The translations under genes were made by a program, and so were the position numbers. DNA of 64,000 bases from Lepiota brunneoincarnata. Taxonomy: Eukaryota; Basidiomycota; Agaricomycetes; Agaricales; Agaricaceae. How positions within the stretch are numbered: position 1 is the first letter of the stretch; every line of letters starts with the position of its first letter. Below the pieces are notes generated by a model. That model did not search any database. It had not been told where the DNA came from and was given only the letters and a program-made list of their open reading frames with translations. The stretch is taken from contig JAEBUN010000013.1 in NCBI GenBank assembly GCA_023014365.1, forward strand, positions 248,001 through 312,000, read 5' to 3'. Shown here piece by piece: positions 40,879 to 54,952 of the stretch.

Positions 40879-42937
40879 ATGGGAGTTGACACTCGGAATA
40901 GCGTGGAGCCTCAGGAGACGCTATCGCATCGCAAAGCTAATGTCGAGGAACAGATCAAAGTGACTACATTCTCGGACTCACCCCTCCCCAAGATTTCGTC
41001 GGGAACCGAGAGCGCGGCGTTGTCTCCACCATCGACAGGCGTCATCAACGAGAGTCAGGAACTCGATAACTTGCAAAGGTCCTGCGTCCAAACATCACGG
41101 AAACATATTGTCAAAGCAAGGATTCAGCTCCTTGCATTGTGCTGGTGTTTGTTCCTCGCTGGGTGGAACGATGGCACGACCGGCCCATTATTGCCCCGGA
41201 TACAGGAGGCTTATCATGTGGGACTGTTCGTCTGCCACACGCAATTCTGAGACAACTGATTTTCGCCTTTAAGGTTGGCTTCACTGTTGTGTCATTGATT
41301 TTCGTGTTCGTCTGTGTCGTATGCCTCTCCCCTTTGCCTTCAGCGCTTGATATATTAATGCGGTAGTGAGCGTTAGGGTTTTGTGTCAAGTGCTCTTGCA
41401 AACTTCCACCTTACGGACCGCCTCGGCTTTGGCAAGGTCTGTGTATATTCCTTGCTTGGTATCACGATTGACCACAAAGATTGGACAGACGATAATTCTT
41501 GGTGCGTCCGGAGAACGTATAGTCTTCATGTCTCTAGCATTTACCACGGCATTCAGGCTCCGTGTTTCAAGTAATCGCGTATGCTATTCAGGCACCTTCC
41601 CCCCCCTTCCCTGTATTCGTGATGGCCTACACAATCAATGGCTTTGGTCTTGCTCTGCAGGTAGGGTGTAATCCGCTTTCCCTACCCATGTCAGTGATCT
41701 CACATTTCCGCAGGACGCTCAAGCCAATGGACTCGTCGCTAGTCTCAAAACGAATGCGGAGACGAAGATGGGAATTCTCCACGCTGCTTACGGTACACCT
41801 AATCATTATGGTTGCTTTATCATTATAACGGATACCCTTCAGGTCTTGGTGCATTCACTGCCCCCTTGGTCTCAACTCAGTTTGCACAATTATCTCGCTG
41901 GTCCCTACACTACCTTGTTTCGTTTGGCATCGCTTTATCAAATACAATATTGCTTTCCCTTGTCTTTGGATTCAGGACACAAGATGGTAAGGAGTTACAC
42001 ACGTCTTTTCTGCTAGCGTTTATACCATCTTGTTAGAGTGTCTTGCGCAAATCGGACAAGAGCCAGTTGAAAAAGGAACCAGTGAACGCAGTTCGTTCAA
42101 TCAAATCCTTCGGATCAAAGCCGTACACTATCTGGCACTCTTCATACTGGTTTATGTCGGTGTTGAAGTCACCATTGGAGGTCCATCTCCAGGCACCATC
42201 CCCTGAATCCTTGGTTGACGAGTCTCATTCAGGCTGGATTGTCACATTTATCATCAACATACGTGGGGGTGGGCCAACTTCAGGATACATTTCGTCGGGG
42301 TTCTTTGGAGGTAACCAGTTCAGTGCTCTTGGTTCACGAGGGTGTTCTCAGCACAAATATTCCACCAGGACTCACTCTCGGTCGTGTCCTTTTATTGTGG
42401 GTCAACAGAAAGGTGGGACTTCTCCCTACATAAACGATTTCTGCCGACATCATGACCCAAATCCATAGGTCGGCGAACGATCTGTTTTGTTCATCTATGC
42501 CCTTCTTGCAATCGGGTAAGCCACTTCTATCGATCGTAATCCAAGCTCTCAAACAAGTGGACTCGCCGAAACTAGCCTCGAGCTTGTAGTGTGGTTTGTG
42601 CCTTCCTTAATTGGCGGTGCAGTAGCTGTCTCGTTTGTCGGGATGCTACTTGGTCCGATGTATCCGATCGCCATGAACCAAGCAGGTCGCGTCCTCCCGG
42701 GATGGCTGCTCACAGGTTCTATTGGTTGGATTGCGGGTTTTGGCCAAGCTGGAAGTGCCGTCATACCCTTCCTGACAGGAGCCATTTCTTCCGAGTATGG
42801 TATCAAGAGTCTTCAGCCTCTGTAGGTTTACCTCTTATAAGCCTTCGAACAGCTCACCTATTTACCAAAGGCTCATTACCATGATGGGATGCATGATGTT
42901 CCTGTGGTATCTCGTGCCGGCAAAGAAACGCGATTAA
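40879..42937 (+). CDS. MFS transporter, BSC6-like, unit B
   Basis: A complete spliced frame runs from ATG 40879 to TAA 42937 through about eleven introns. After a Ser/Thr-rich cytosolic N-terminus come LLALCWCLFLAGWNDGTTGP and LLPRIQEAYH, which is the first helix of fungal BSC6-type MFS proteins. Later landmarks are GFVSSALANFHLTDRLGFGK, FVMAYTINGFGLALQDAQAN, SRWSLHYLVSFGIALSN, VGVEVTIGGWIVTFI, FVGMLLGPMYPIAMN, GWIAGFGQAGSAVIPFLTG and the end YLVPAKKRD. The substrate is unknown. No frame break was found. It is convergent with the histone H2B gene downstream and lies in a cassette of about 3.1 kb missing from unit A. Confidence 0.88.
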
Positions 42938-43061
42938 ATCCTGAACCGCACCGACTCAGTTACGGAAAACGTTTGCTCTAGCCAATGCATAAATGGATTA
43001 GAAGAATACACTAGAATACACGAAAGGATAGCTTCAATAAATGAAAGCCCACGGCACAGGC

Positions 43062-43639
<578 letters not shown>

Positions 43640-43739
43640 TTGTATTCAGAGAAAATATGTGCAGGTCGAGAGCGAAAAGTTAGGCAGGGTGGTGGCCCCT
43701 TTGAGGCAAGTCGAGTGAGATCTCGACAAGCGAAGAAAT

Positions 43740-46495
43740 CAGGGTCGTGTTTGGTAGGAGGGTATGAAGCTGAAAGACATCTTAGAGTTGGAAGAGAGGA
43801 AGAGGAGGGAAAGGGAGGGGGGGGAGAGATTTTCAATGGTTCCTGCCAACGATACCACCACCAGTACAAGTGGCATTGCAAGCGGTAGTGGAAGCATGCG
43901 AGTTGCCACGCCGATTGGACGGACGCCTCAGCACCAACAGCAGAGACTACCGATTCCTGGGTGCGATCGGCGTACCACTTAGACCAGATGGGGGGTTCCA
44001 TCATCCGCTTCCCCGGAATCCAAACTTGGCACATGCAGCAAGGCCGATCCCAAGGAAAGTCGGCTGCCAAGCAGTTTATTCAAGGCGGGGAGGGAGACAT
44101 ACAGACAGAGATAGCGACCGTGATCGTGAGAGGGACAGGGAGCGGGAGAGAGGCTGAGAACTGGGCCAGCAGAGGGGGTATAGATATTACTCTCGACGCG
44201 GAGACCATGACTAACCCTCACTGTACAATCCCCTCTCGCGGTCGCCTTCACCATACTCTTACTCGTATTCATCATGCAGCTACAACGACCGGGACCGGGA
44301 TGTGGTGTTGGGAACATTGGGAGGTTGAGGAAGAGCACACTCGAGAGTGAGCAAGAGAGGGAGGAGAGGAATGAGGTGCTGAGAAGGTTAATGGAGAATG
44401 GGATTGATTATGCCAAAGGCCACAAGGAAAGGCAGTGGCTCGAGTGGATTTGACACGGTGTTGGATGAGGAAATTTGTGTTTTTCCGAGGGGTTTTATCA
44501 AGATCAGGTGCGTGTGCGCAATCCTCTCCCGTATCCTCCACGTTCGTTATTGATACATATACCAGATCCTGTGCGATTATACAGGTCGCTATGTCACCTT
44601 CAACAAGCCTGGCTCGGCAAGACACGCAGAGCGTGTTGAACATCCAGAATAAAACACTCGCATACCAACCTGTCCTCCGTACCGTTGAGCCTGCAGTCAA
44701 ATCTATTCCAGCTTCGGCGAGGGTGAAGGGCGAGTTGGAGCCTGAAGAGCTGATGGCACTGGTTCAGGTACGAATTATCTGCGAGTTGAAGGCGGTGTTG
44801 GAGAAAGATGTGTTGGAGAAGATCGTTTTGCCCGAAATGGCGAGACTTGTAGGGGAGATGACGAGAAAGGTGATGGGACGGGGTGCTGGGGCAAGGGGAA
44901 TAGCACGGAAGGGGAGAATTTTGAAAGGTTTGTCGTTCAAGAAGCAGAAGGCCCCAGGGGATGCTGAGGGGTTGGCGGTGGAAAAGAAGAAAGAGAAGGT
45001 GCTCGATGAGGCGGTACGTGAACGTGGTGAGCCCGAGCACGAAGGGGAATGTGAAGAAGAGGAAGAACATGAGGATGAAGAGGTTGTTGAGAGAAGGAAG
45101 AAGAAGAGGAGAAAGGAGCCGACGATTGTGGTCCAGAGGTCGAAGGGGGTTGTTGAGAGAAGGAAGAAGAAGAGGAGAAAGGAGCCGACGATTGTGGTCC
45201 AGAGGTCGAAGGGGGTTGTTGAAGAAGATGAATTTGAGTCTGAAGAGGAAGATCCGGCTGACTTGCTCAAGTTTGCAGAGATCACAAGCGAGGCACAGAA
45301 GAAACGTGCAACGTCGAAAGAAGCGGATGGATAAGAGCAGCCCTCGAGGAAGTCTAGGACGGAGGGGAGAGACAAAGAGAACGAGAACGAGAAGATGAAG
45401 GGAGGTGCCAAGAAGAGATCCGGGAAGGTTGTGGTTATGGGGGGGGGGTGCAAGTGCCGGTTACGCCATCCGAGGCGCAATCACCTTCCCCGGTACCCAA
45501 GACGAAATGCAAACCAGGTATCGTTACACCCCTGCCTACGTCCCCCCCGCCGGATCCTCTCTAGTCCGGCTTGTGTGCAGGTGGTGAAGATCTGTATTAT
45601 GCGAAGCTATCCTTGTCTGGGTTCGAGCCGCCCGTGTCCAGCACAGAAGAGGAACATACGACGGGACCATTTGCAAGTGATGGATGTTCGGAGTAAATGC
45701 CGTTCTGTCGACCTATCACTGATTTTGCGAGGATGGAAGGGTATTACAAAATCAGCCATGTCGAGAAGGTGGTGTATGTAGCACAGTACCAGGCTCGAGC
45801 AACCAACCCAGCTGCACCAACATTGGCGGATGAACTCCAGCTTCACGCTCCAATCGTGCTAATGCTCGTCGGCGTGTGCGGGGACTGGAAGAGATCAATC
45901 AATTCCAGCAGGCGTTGACGTTGTCCAAGGGCGAGATGGCTGCCGCGAATGAATTGACGTTCAAGTTCAACCAGTTGCAGACGAGGAAGAAGTATTTGCA
46001 GTTTGCGAATAATCCGATTCATGATTGAGGGTTGTATGCTATGGAGAAGATTGCCCGTGGGGGATGGTCATTGAGTATGTGGGAGGGGTTGTTCGGGCTG
46101 CCGTGGCGGATAAGAGGAGGAAGGCGAGAGACAGGGCATTGGAAGCCGTTATTTGTTATGATCGATGGGGACTTGGTGGTGGATGCGACGAATAAGAGAA
46201 ATCTTGGGTAAGTTTTACTACCTGTGCATGGTCAGATTGTGGGGCTGATTGGAAACCAGGCGACTTACCAACCAGTCCTGGGGTCCTAATTGTACCGCTA
46301 AGATTATAACGATCAATAGCCGGAAGAGGATCGTCACTCATGCCAAACAAGATATTGAACTAGGCCATGAGATTGTGTCTGTTGTTCTCCGCCCAAGACA
46401 TGGACTGGCTTCGTTGGAGACTACCACTTCCCATTCAAGCAGGACAAGCTTCCTTGCCTATGTGGTTCCGCTAAATATCGTGGGTACTTGAATTA
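43740..46495 (+). pseudogene. SET1-like pseudogene, unit B
   Basis: This is the same gene remnant as in unit A, starting near LKDILELEERKRRER at 43764. The Lys/Glu-rich middle is in the ORF 44435-45334 (up to EDPADLLKFAEITSEAQKK). The SET region 45736-46495 is broken in the same way as A: TGA for Trp at about 46025, an extra G after ARG, and NQSWGPNC for the catalytic motif. B and C have further decay in the post-SET end, which is open in A. An internal 66-bp duplication at about 45086-45217 is shared with C and absent from A. Confidence 0.75.
45086..45217 (+). repeat. 66-bp tandem duplication inside the SET1-like copy
   Basis: The unit encoding VERRKKKRRKEPTIVVQRSK plus GV occurs twice here and once in unit A (13243 on). 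The two copies are identical at DNA level. The same duplication is in unit C at about 60450-60581. Confidence 0.85.
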
Positions 46496-48229
46496 GAAGC
46501 GTTATAACAACGTCTTCTTCTTTTCGGGCTTGCGACATCTTTGTTGACAACTCTGACCAATGGTTAGCATGTACTGTATGTAAGTGTTTAAAGAAATTCA
46601 CCTTTACAGACTTGGCCAGAGGAACCATTTTAGAACATTGATGCAATGCCTCGGGCTCCATAACAGCGTTCACGCCGACACGAACGAACAGGGTCCAGAC
46701 ACCATACAGTAACAACTGCCCCCGAAGGATCCCTCCGCGCGACACCGACCTAGCCAGGGCCCGAGCATCTGAAGACGACTTCAGCGAGAAAGATGAGACA
46801 CTAGCAAAAAGCAACCTCAAGTGGAGCGAGAGTGTGTCACCGGGTTGGATTCGCGACCAGAACCACCGACTGGTGATGATCAGGAAAATCTCGAGCTTGT
46901 AATGACCCCCACCTCTCTTGATACGGTCAAGGAAAGTTACTTGACAATCCCAGCTACTGCAACTTCCAAGGCATCAGGCCCCACTCCCGGGCCCTTGCCA
47001 CGTAGTCGCGATCCTGGATAGAGTACCGTCTGGGAAAGAGTAGGGTCGTCAATCCCAAGCTGGTGCTGGCGAACGAGAGAAGGACGACTTACGTATTGAT
47101 AAAAAAAAAGATCTGATTTCCTTTAAGATATGGCCGGCACTCGGTTGGCAATGAGAGCCACCTTGGATAGAACGAGTTCTCCGGGGAGTAGGTTCGAGGG
47201 GAGGGGTTGAAGCTACGGGAGTCGAGACCTGGAATGACAACGATGCGATTGAACAACACTGGGACTCTACGCACAATGCTTGTGTCTGTACACGTTCCAC
47301 ACCAGGTTATATGGTCTACAACATTGCCATCGCTGGGTGTGCTGGTGCCTTTGTTCAGCATTCGGGACTCTTCATCCTTGTCGATGCCTACTAAATTAGA
47401 GGACTGCGTAAGTTGATGTGGAAACACGACCTACCTCTGACTTGGGAACGTGCACCGCGTTGAACACCCTATGGTGCTAGCAACCCAACTGTTACAGCCA
47501 TCGATTATTCCTGCCTTTATATGTTTGACGATGGCCCAAAGTGGACCGCATATATCCACCTCCAAACGCGCCCATAATAGAGGCCATGAAAGGAGGAGCT
47601 GCACCCGCGATATCCCTACCAGCTCACCCCCTAGCCCAGCATATCCATCTCGTCAGGAGCCTCCATCCGCCATGGAGGCGACATATATACAGCTGTGAGG
47701 TCCTGTGTGCGGGACTCCCGGTCAACTTCTCGGAGAGGCAGCTCTGTCGAGGACGTCCTATGGAAAGAGAATCTGACCAGCCAACATCATCGGTGCCACT
47801 GGAGGGGTGCAGTGGAAGAAGAACTTGAAACTCTCAGAACTCTCAGAGAGATCTGCTGTGCATACTCAAACTATCTAACCAGTCGTCAGAGTGCCAGGCC
47901 GATGCTGCAGAAAAAAAGGGCAAGGCGTCAGTGTCGGGAAATTTGAGGTGGAGAACTAACCAGGCGGGTGGGGCATTTGACACGTATTAGAGGAAGTTGG
48001 GACTGAGTGGGGTTGGTGGTGAAGCTATGTGGGGAGGCGAGAAGTTGATGGCGACGGAGATGCTGTAGAACGTGTAGAAAATTGCTCAGGCCGGAGAGGG
48101 AGAGTGGAGGGGGTGGAAGGGATGTGTGTGTCGATGTCTATCCCAGATACCCTCGGATGTGTTGCCATTGTTGGCTCCCGTGGCCCGGTGAAAATTCACC
48201 TAGTGTGTTAAGGACAGTGGTCACACCGT
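46496..48229. repeat. Module shared with A and C, weak ORFs only
   Basis: Aligns with 14590-16251 and 61860-63595. On the - strand, 46458-46820 (120 codons, with EALHQCSKMVPLAKS also kept in A) and 47089-47427 (NSFYPRWLSLPTE) are open but unrecognised. Their frames are not kept between A and B, so coding is doubtful. Confidence 0.4.
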
Positions 48230-48592
48230 TTAGTGCCCGGCGGTGTCCCTGAATATATTCTGTGACACAAACAATGGCACGGGGCGATGGCGATGGCAGG
48301 TCAATGGTAGAGCCTTGCGCTTGACTTCGGATATCTTCAAACGGCAAAGCGACCAGGCAGGGAGTTCACAAGGACTATTCCCCATACCCTGACCATCCGT
48401 TTGACCATAGGTGTGCACAACATTGGACATGAAAAAATGATCGGCGGCCGGCATGTCCCTGACATCCGCGTCCAGTGGCCATGGCGCGCAGCCGAAGTAA
48501 TCCCCGGCGTCCAGTCCGTGTCCTGATGTTATTTGGCTCTTTGGACCCTTTAGTTTGTATGTTTGCACGTTCCCAATTGTCCATTCATCCAT
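48230..48592 (-). CDS. Conserved 120-codon hypothetical ORF, unit B
   Basis: It starts MDEWTIGNVQTYKLKGPKSQ and ends NIFRDTAGH. It is identical in unit C (63596-63958) and frameshifted in A. No signal peptide, membrane segment or known domain is seen. Since B and C are recent duplicates their identity is no evidence for selection; the call rests on length alone. Confidence 0.35.
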   Translation of the reverse strand: MDEWTIGNVQTYKLKGPKSQITSGHGLDAGDYFGCAPWPLDADVRDMPAADHFFMSNVVHTYGQTDGQGMGNSPCELPAWSLCRLKISEVKRKALPLTCHRHRPVPLFVSQNIFRDTAGH

Positions 48593-48829
48593 TATATGGC
48601 TTCTATTTGGTTACGCTCACTCACTGTTTGGGAAGACTATGTAAATGCGCCGCTATACAAATTTTTGACTTCAATGGGCTGAGACCAAAAATTGTGGGTT
48701 GAATAATGAGTCTTCCCGGTGCCATTGTGCTCGGGCAGAACAATCGGTGTCCAATGTCGTTAAAGCCAGGCTCGAACATGAGCATATGTCCCACATACAA
48801 TTACCTCCTACTTTGATCCATCGCCTGCC

Positions 48830-49452
48830 ATGCCCACCCCGATTAAGCGATCTTCTTCCACAGACCCCCAGAGTCCCTTCCCCTATACCCTTCCACCCCA
48901 CCCACCTCATAATCCCGAACCACCTTCCGGGTACCGACATCGTCCTGATCTCAGCAACCTTCTCAACCCCCTGCCAACCTCGGCCCGCCCACCCGCCACC
49001 GACCCCCTTCCTCGCTCTGATCCCCTGCCCTCCACTCCTGTCACTTCCCGTGTGCCAGTTTGGCACTTAACGGAACAGGACCTCAGTGAATTGGACTATA
49101 AGTCCTTCCTGAGGCTAGCACGTGTAAGTCTTGCAAGTTGTATGAGTCTTTTGTATGGCGGTGCTAACTTCCCGTCGAGCAGGCTAGGGGGATCATTGCA
49201 AGGTCCAAAAGGAGAGATATTCTCCACCAGAGGTTCCTGAGAAGGTTCTCAGATGGAGTCCCAATTTATGCAGGTGAGGAGTTTGGTGAAGTCACTCAAG
49301 GAACACCAGGTTAGTTGTCTGACAGCTATTACACATCTTGTTGCTAACACTTCATTTCATCTGTAGGGAGCGCACAGCCCCATGACCATCAGCCCCGGGC
49401 TGGTGCACTGCAGCGAGCTCAACGGCACCTGCGATCGGGACGACTATATTAG
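48830..49452 (+). CDS. Small proline-rich hypothetical protein, copy B
   Basis: Exons 48830-49123, 49183-49309 and 49367-49452 give about 168 residues with the same splice sites and phases as copy A. The proline-rich first exon is shorter here, by about 30 nt. The ending of exon 1 (ELDYKSFLRLAR) and the basic second exon (IIARSKRRDILHQRFLRRF) are conserved, as is GVPIYAGEEFGEV. No family is recognised. Unit C's copy would lie beyond the window. Confidence 0.5.
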
Positions 49453-50581
49453 TGAAGGACTTGGCGCTGGCGCCAAGTCATCATGATTGATTGGTATTTA
49501 CAGATAGAGTATAAGCTTTGAGTCACAGTAGATTTTGTTCCAGTATTGTTTATATGTATCATAGTATTTCTGTTGATATTTTTGTATCATTGAAAGGATG
49601 GTAACTGGGGTGTTGAGAGTTCAACCCAGATTCTGTAGATAGTATAGTGAAATAGATGTAAAACAAGCGATTTAAATAAAACCGCTCAACGCGTGGACTT
49701 GAGACGATATGAGACAATGATGGGACGTAACATGAACGAATTCCGATGGCTGAGTTGTTGAGGTGAGGCGAAACGAAGCGAAACGAAGCGAAATAGAAAG
49801 AAAGAGAGAGACTTCAAAGAATTGATGTTAGCTGAAGTCCCTACTGAATACATACAGAATATCCTATAATTCCATCATGTTCTACAGGTAGTATTCCTTA
49901 TTCATTACCGAGAGATAGAGAACAGAGAGACGGTCAGGAGGGAGAGGAGTATTGTTGATCCGGTGTATTTTGATCCGAACCTAGATGTTTCTTTTTTGGG
50001 AAACTAGTCGTACTGATAGCTGTCGAGTTCGTCCGAGATCGTTATGGAGAGGTGGTTTGCTCGGTTTCCGTGGGCAGCCGGGTGACCACCTCTACATCAT
50101 ATCCTTAGCAGTTGCAATGCTCATGGTGGTCAAAGGCATTAATCAATGAGACGGGTTTCCCGGCACATCTTGCTGTCAGTCGTTGGTGCATTATGCAAAA
50201 AAGTATCCATTTCTTGAGCACACGCTGATGATCAGAATATTGGCTTGAGGTTAAGCGGTTCGATGGGTTTCGCCTATCCACAGGGGGAGGAAAACGGTCA
50301 GTTCAGGGTTGTAACGCTAACCGAGCGGTGGGCGGGCGGGGCGGGTAAAACGTACTTAAACCGAATAGTAACTTACTACCGTAACGACCCATTGCAACCC
50401 TTTGCGAGTGGTAGAGGATGTCCTGCCTCCATTCCCGTTGGGGAATATTGAAACAGGTAGTTCGAAACGGGGTCTCGTCTCATACCTATTGCGTAACACA
50501 ACTTTACTCCCTGTGTTCAACTCAGGTTAAAGATTTACGAATTACGCTAAGTTCATATGGTGACTAGATAAACTCTGATAA
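49453..50581. other. Unit B end spacer, no gene
   Basis: Matches 17500-18620, except that 50083-50422 is inverted relative to 18133-18462. The junction to unit C is near 50580, where about 130 bp present at 35245-35335 are missing. Confidence 0.55.
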
Positions 50582-52828
50582 TGCGAGGGATATTGGAATA
50601 CCATTCAATAGCACATAGCTCATATACAGCCTTTTCAAGTGGTTCTTCACGCATAGAGCATGGGGAGATGCGTTGGAATTGCTGTTCCTCGTTGGGCGCC
50701 AATGGAAAGAAGGATAAACAGGCTCAGAGTGGGAAACTCAATTGAGAGCAGTCCGCGGCCTTCAGGACGCCACAATCCTCCATGTTGGTATATCTCCCCT
50801 CGCTCTGGGCATCCCGACCATACACCCCGGTGTGTGTTCATGTCCAGAAATCTTCCGTCAAGTTTGCCTCTCGTGCTGGCCGATCACCTCTATATTGTAT
50901 TGTAGGGATGTCTTCTCAGCTACGTGAGGACATCGCAATTATCTAGAGCATTTGGTCTCTCCTTTATCTCGCTCCTTATGCTACACCTTACTATTACTTC
51001 TCTCACACTCTTTTACGTAGAAACCTTGGTTCCGAGACTCGTAGAAACTCGGACACGTAGAGATATGAAACATATGCCACGTAGCTAGTGAAACACATCT
51101 TTACCTCCCGAACCTTGCAGCACCCTTACGTTATATCTGGAAAGGCGGTTTCTCCTGGCTGTAGGATCTACTTGGGGATTATCTAAATAGACGCGTGTAA
51201 ACAAGTCTTGGGCCGAAACTGATTTCCCGTTATCGAAATCCTTCTAGCAACCTTCAGGATCTCATGAGTCACGCGGCGATGACATTCTCTTGGCACGCGT
51301 GAGTGGTTAGCGGCACCTAACACCTCCTGCTCAATTGGCCGGGTGAAAGTGCACAGATGATCGTGCATACAATCTGGAAGTAAGGAGAAAGAGAAACCCA
51401 CTGGTAAATTATAAAAAGCGGAGAGAATACATAGCCACTGCACCTTATCATCCTCCATGCTCTCAAGTTTGCTTGCCTTTACCATCGCAATTTTGTTTAT
51501 TGCGGCCGCAGTTGCGGTGGGTGCATCTTGACGAGGAGTCACCAGTTCCTTTGGCTAATGACCTCGCACGCTCTGCCAGTGTTTACCATCAAGAAGGCGT
51601 CACAAATACCACCGTGCAAGAACCGGCCCCCGTCACTGAGGCAACTACAACAACCATATGGACGTGAGGAAGTGATTATGCGCCCTAGTCTTTTACCGAA
51701 CACTTACCTTCAGCGAGAGTCCAAGTATGACTGTAACGCAAGTCCCTCTGCCTTTTCCGAGTACATGATACAACAGTGTTGATACGTGTGTTTGTTCGCG
51801 CCAGAAGCGGTATTTGTGCACAAACCGGAATTGGCTAATAAGTTTGGCGTCACCCTTTAAAGCGTCGAGGATGAGAGAAGGCTACGCTTCCGAGCGCGTC
51901 CAAGGAATAGCCCTTGACCTTGGGTGGATTCCACTGAACGTGGTATTTTTATAACGCCTAGAATGGAGGTCGGCTAGAGAAGTACTTACGGCAACTTGCC
52001 TCATTGTCCTCGCCATTGGAAGCTGTGTGCTAGTAGAGGAAGGAGTGCAGGATGTGCGGCAGAGTGGCGTGGGTACCTTTGGCCCAGTCGGTCCGATCCT
52101 CGAATGCTGCGGTTATAAAAGAACTGTTCATGAGTCGTGTTCCCATGATCAGCTTATAATTGGGTACCTGATCTTTGCTAGACCTGCATCAAAGGAGCCG
52201 AGTAGATAAGCGTCGGTATATGGCTTGAACTCCCCTCATACCTGTGAATCATTGCTTGATGTCCGTGTTGTTAGTGAATTAGATTGATGTCTCGACTGGA
52301 AACAATGACTCTGCTGCTGTGGTCTGAGTCCTGCTTGCGCACACCTTTTGATTATCTTGTTTCTTCAAATTCCTTCCCGTCATTTACTTGAATAAAACCA
52401 CATGAGTCGCTGCGTCACCTCGTATGAAGATTACGCTTCTCTTTCTTCGGGTTTTTGGGCCAGCGGCAGAACGGTGCTGGGGTTTCATTATACAGAGGGT
52501 ACAGAAGTCGGCATCGCGACGAAGTTCATGGCGCAAAATTTCACTGTATGAGCTTTTTGATGATACTGGTCGGAACCGTCTCCTAGGGAACATACAGCGG
52601 GACATTGATGGTGCGATGACTGAATGGACCGCTCGCTAGGCATCACGTATGATGAAGACAAAGAACTAGACAACCAAGCACGGAGCGAAGCTCCGCACTT
52701 ACTTGAAGGAGATGCAGAGTATAGTCAGACCACGTTCCGAGTGTGATTGTCCCTGGGGAACAACAACAAATGATATTTGCATCTATTTGGACCGGGGGTA
52801 GTCGGAGTTTGAAAGGAGGTGTTTCCAG
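50582..52828. other. Left part of unit C, no confident gene
   Basis: Counterpart of 35330-37465 with more divergence than the rest of the unit. A signal-peptide-like ORF (51460-51534) is the best small-gene candidate. At 52517-52588 it has sequence that unit B has lost. Confidence 0.4.
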
Positions 52829-54952
52829 AGAGATCGTCGACGACGTTGGCGAGGAGGATGAATGTGAGTTGGCTCATCGTCATACACAGCGCACATCTAA
52901 CCTTCTCCGACCATAGAATCTAATCCGCACACTCACAGAGAGCAATGTTAAGCCTCCAACCGACCTCCGTCTCCTCCTCACCACCGTCAAGGAAGGCCGG
53001 GTGTGTCTCCTACTCCTTTTCACACTACCGATTCATCGCTCATATAGCCAACCCATCCAGAAACAGGTCATCGACGCGAAGCTCTCAGACCCCTTCTACG
53101 ATGCGCTCGAGGGCCTGTTGCTCGACTTGAAGAGTATAACCCTCGTCTGTGACCCTGGCCATTGTTCCGCGACGCACAGTGTTACTCACGCCATTTGTGT
53201 TCATAGGATAACCGTGATGCGGAGGCGTTCCTTAAACCGGTTTCCAAAGCCGAGGTTCCGGATTACTATGATGGTATGCAACTGCGTGTGATGGAGAACC
53301 AGGTAGCGCTAATGCATCACAACAAGTCATTGCGAACCCGATGGACTTTCAAACGATGTTCAAGAAGGTCAAACAAAAGCAGCACAAGTCTAAGCACGAA
53401 TTCAAGGACGATCTCGAGCTCATTTGGTCCAATTGCTACAATTACAACGCCTCGGAGGTGTGTGTGTGTGCCCATATCTATATAGGCGTCGCCTACGACT
53501 CAACATCCCCTTGTCTTTAGAATCATCCACTAAGGCAATGCGTCAAGCGTCTCAAGGTCAAGGCCGATCGACTGCTCAAGCACATCACAGACCGTCGTGA
53601 ACGCACTGACCCCCTCATTCCGTTTTGAACTCGGCCCTGGACATACCCCACTTGGCCTTTAGTTCCGATTTTGCTTTTGGTTTACCATGCCGCCGGGAAG
53701 AAGCCTTCTGCTCAGACGAGGGGGGACCGAAGGGTATTGGAGGGACACCGTTGGCAAGAAGGGTATCGGATTGGGCTGCTGCCCACCACAATTCTGATAT
53801 TTCATCCATGTCGGAGGAGAGTGGAACGGGGTAAGGTGTAAGGAATCGTGTACGTTTTCTCGGCCGGCCATCATTGGATAATTGCTTACGGGAAAAAAAC
53901 CATCGGTCGAGTCACGACACAAGCATTTATATAAAAAAAAGGTTGACTTACAGCTTCCGTTTATCTCCCACCACCCCATCCACCTCCATTGCATCCATCC
54001 CCTCCGGTGGCGTCAACATTTCAGCATCCTCCACCTTATCCTCCTCACCATCCATCACCGACCACGACGGCGTCAGCTCTGCCAACTTCTGCACCAGCTG
54101 TTGATTCGGCTTTCTCAACGCACCCTTCACCTCCCTATCCAACTCGTAAAACAGTCCCATCCCCTCCGACGACCGCACTATAGCCGGTGTTTCATGAAAC
54201 TGCAGATCCAACCGAGATATCGATCGTGAATATGGCATCAAAGGCTTGAAGGCTGATACACCAGGAGTACCAGCCTTGGTTGAGGAATATGAGGGTAGAG
54301 CGAGTATGTGCGCGGCTGGCGCCATTAATTTTGGGGTGGATGCCCGAAAAAAAAGAGATACTGGAAAAGGACCGGACGCCACCGACACATTTGGAGAACC
54401 CCAAAGCGCTGTTGAATGTGATGAATACGAATATTAAAACGATGAGGAGAATAAGGCATACACATGCCAAGTTTGCGGCGTTGAATGCGACGACGTTGGC
54501 GAATGAGGAGACGGAGGAAGGGGCTGCAGGAGCTGCGGCTGCGGGTACAAGTGGTGGGTTCGCCGCTACTGCTGGGTCGTCGGGCGTGGGAGTGCCGGGT
54601 GCGGATGGCGGTGCATTGGGAAACGCGTCAGCGGATGATGAAATTTTGAATGAAAAAGTGGACGAAAGGCCTTGGACAATGATGGCGCAGGGGAAGGGTA
54701 AGGGTAAGGAGACGATAGCGAGAGTAGGGGGCATTGAGGTTGGAGACCAGAATGCGTGGGGGTGTTTGCAGTGGACAAATCAGAAGATTTGGAACATGTC
54801 GGATTTCAAGGTGCGTTTTTCGGCTAACCTTTGTATCCGCGCTGATACGGTTGTAGGGACATCACAAATTGCACTGGATGTGCTCGCGGGTGTCATGTCT
54901 GAGTATCTTTCGAATGTGGGTCGGACAATTAAATACCTATGTGATATCGGCG
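52829..54952 (+). pseudogene. SPT7-like pseudogene with inversion, unit C
   Basis: Copy of 37466-39587 with the same inverted middle (about 53625-54337), the same TAG-forming first junction and the same truncation. Extra differences: a T insertion after ERTDPLIP (53620-53626) and an extra A near 54297, each changing a frame that is open in B. The bromodomain and histone-fold sequences are otherwise the same. Confidence 0.8.
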
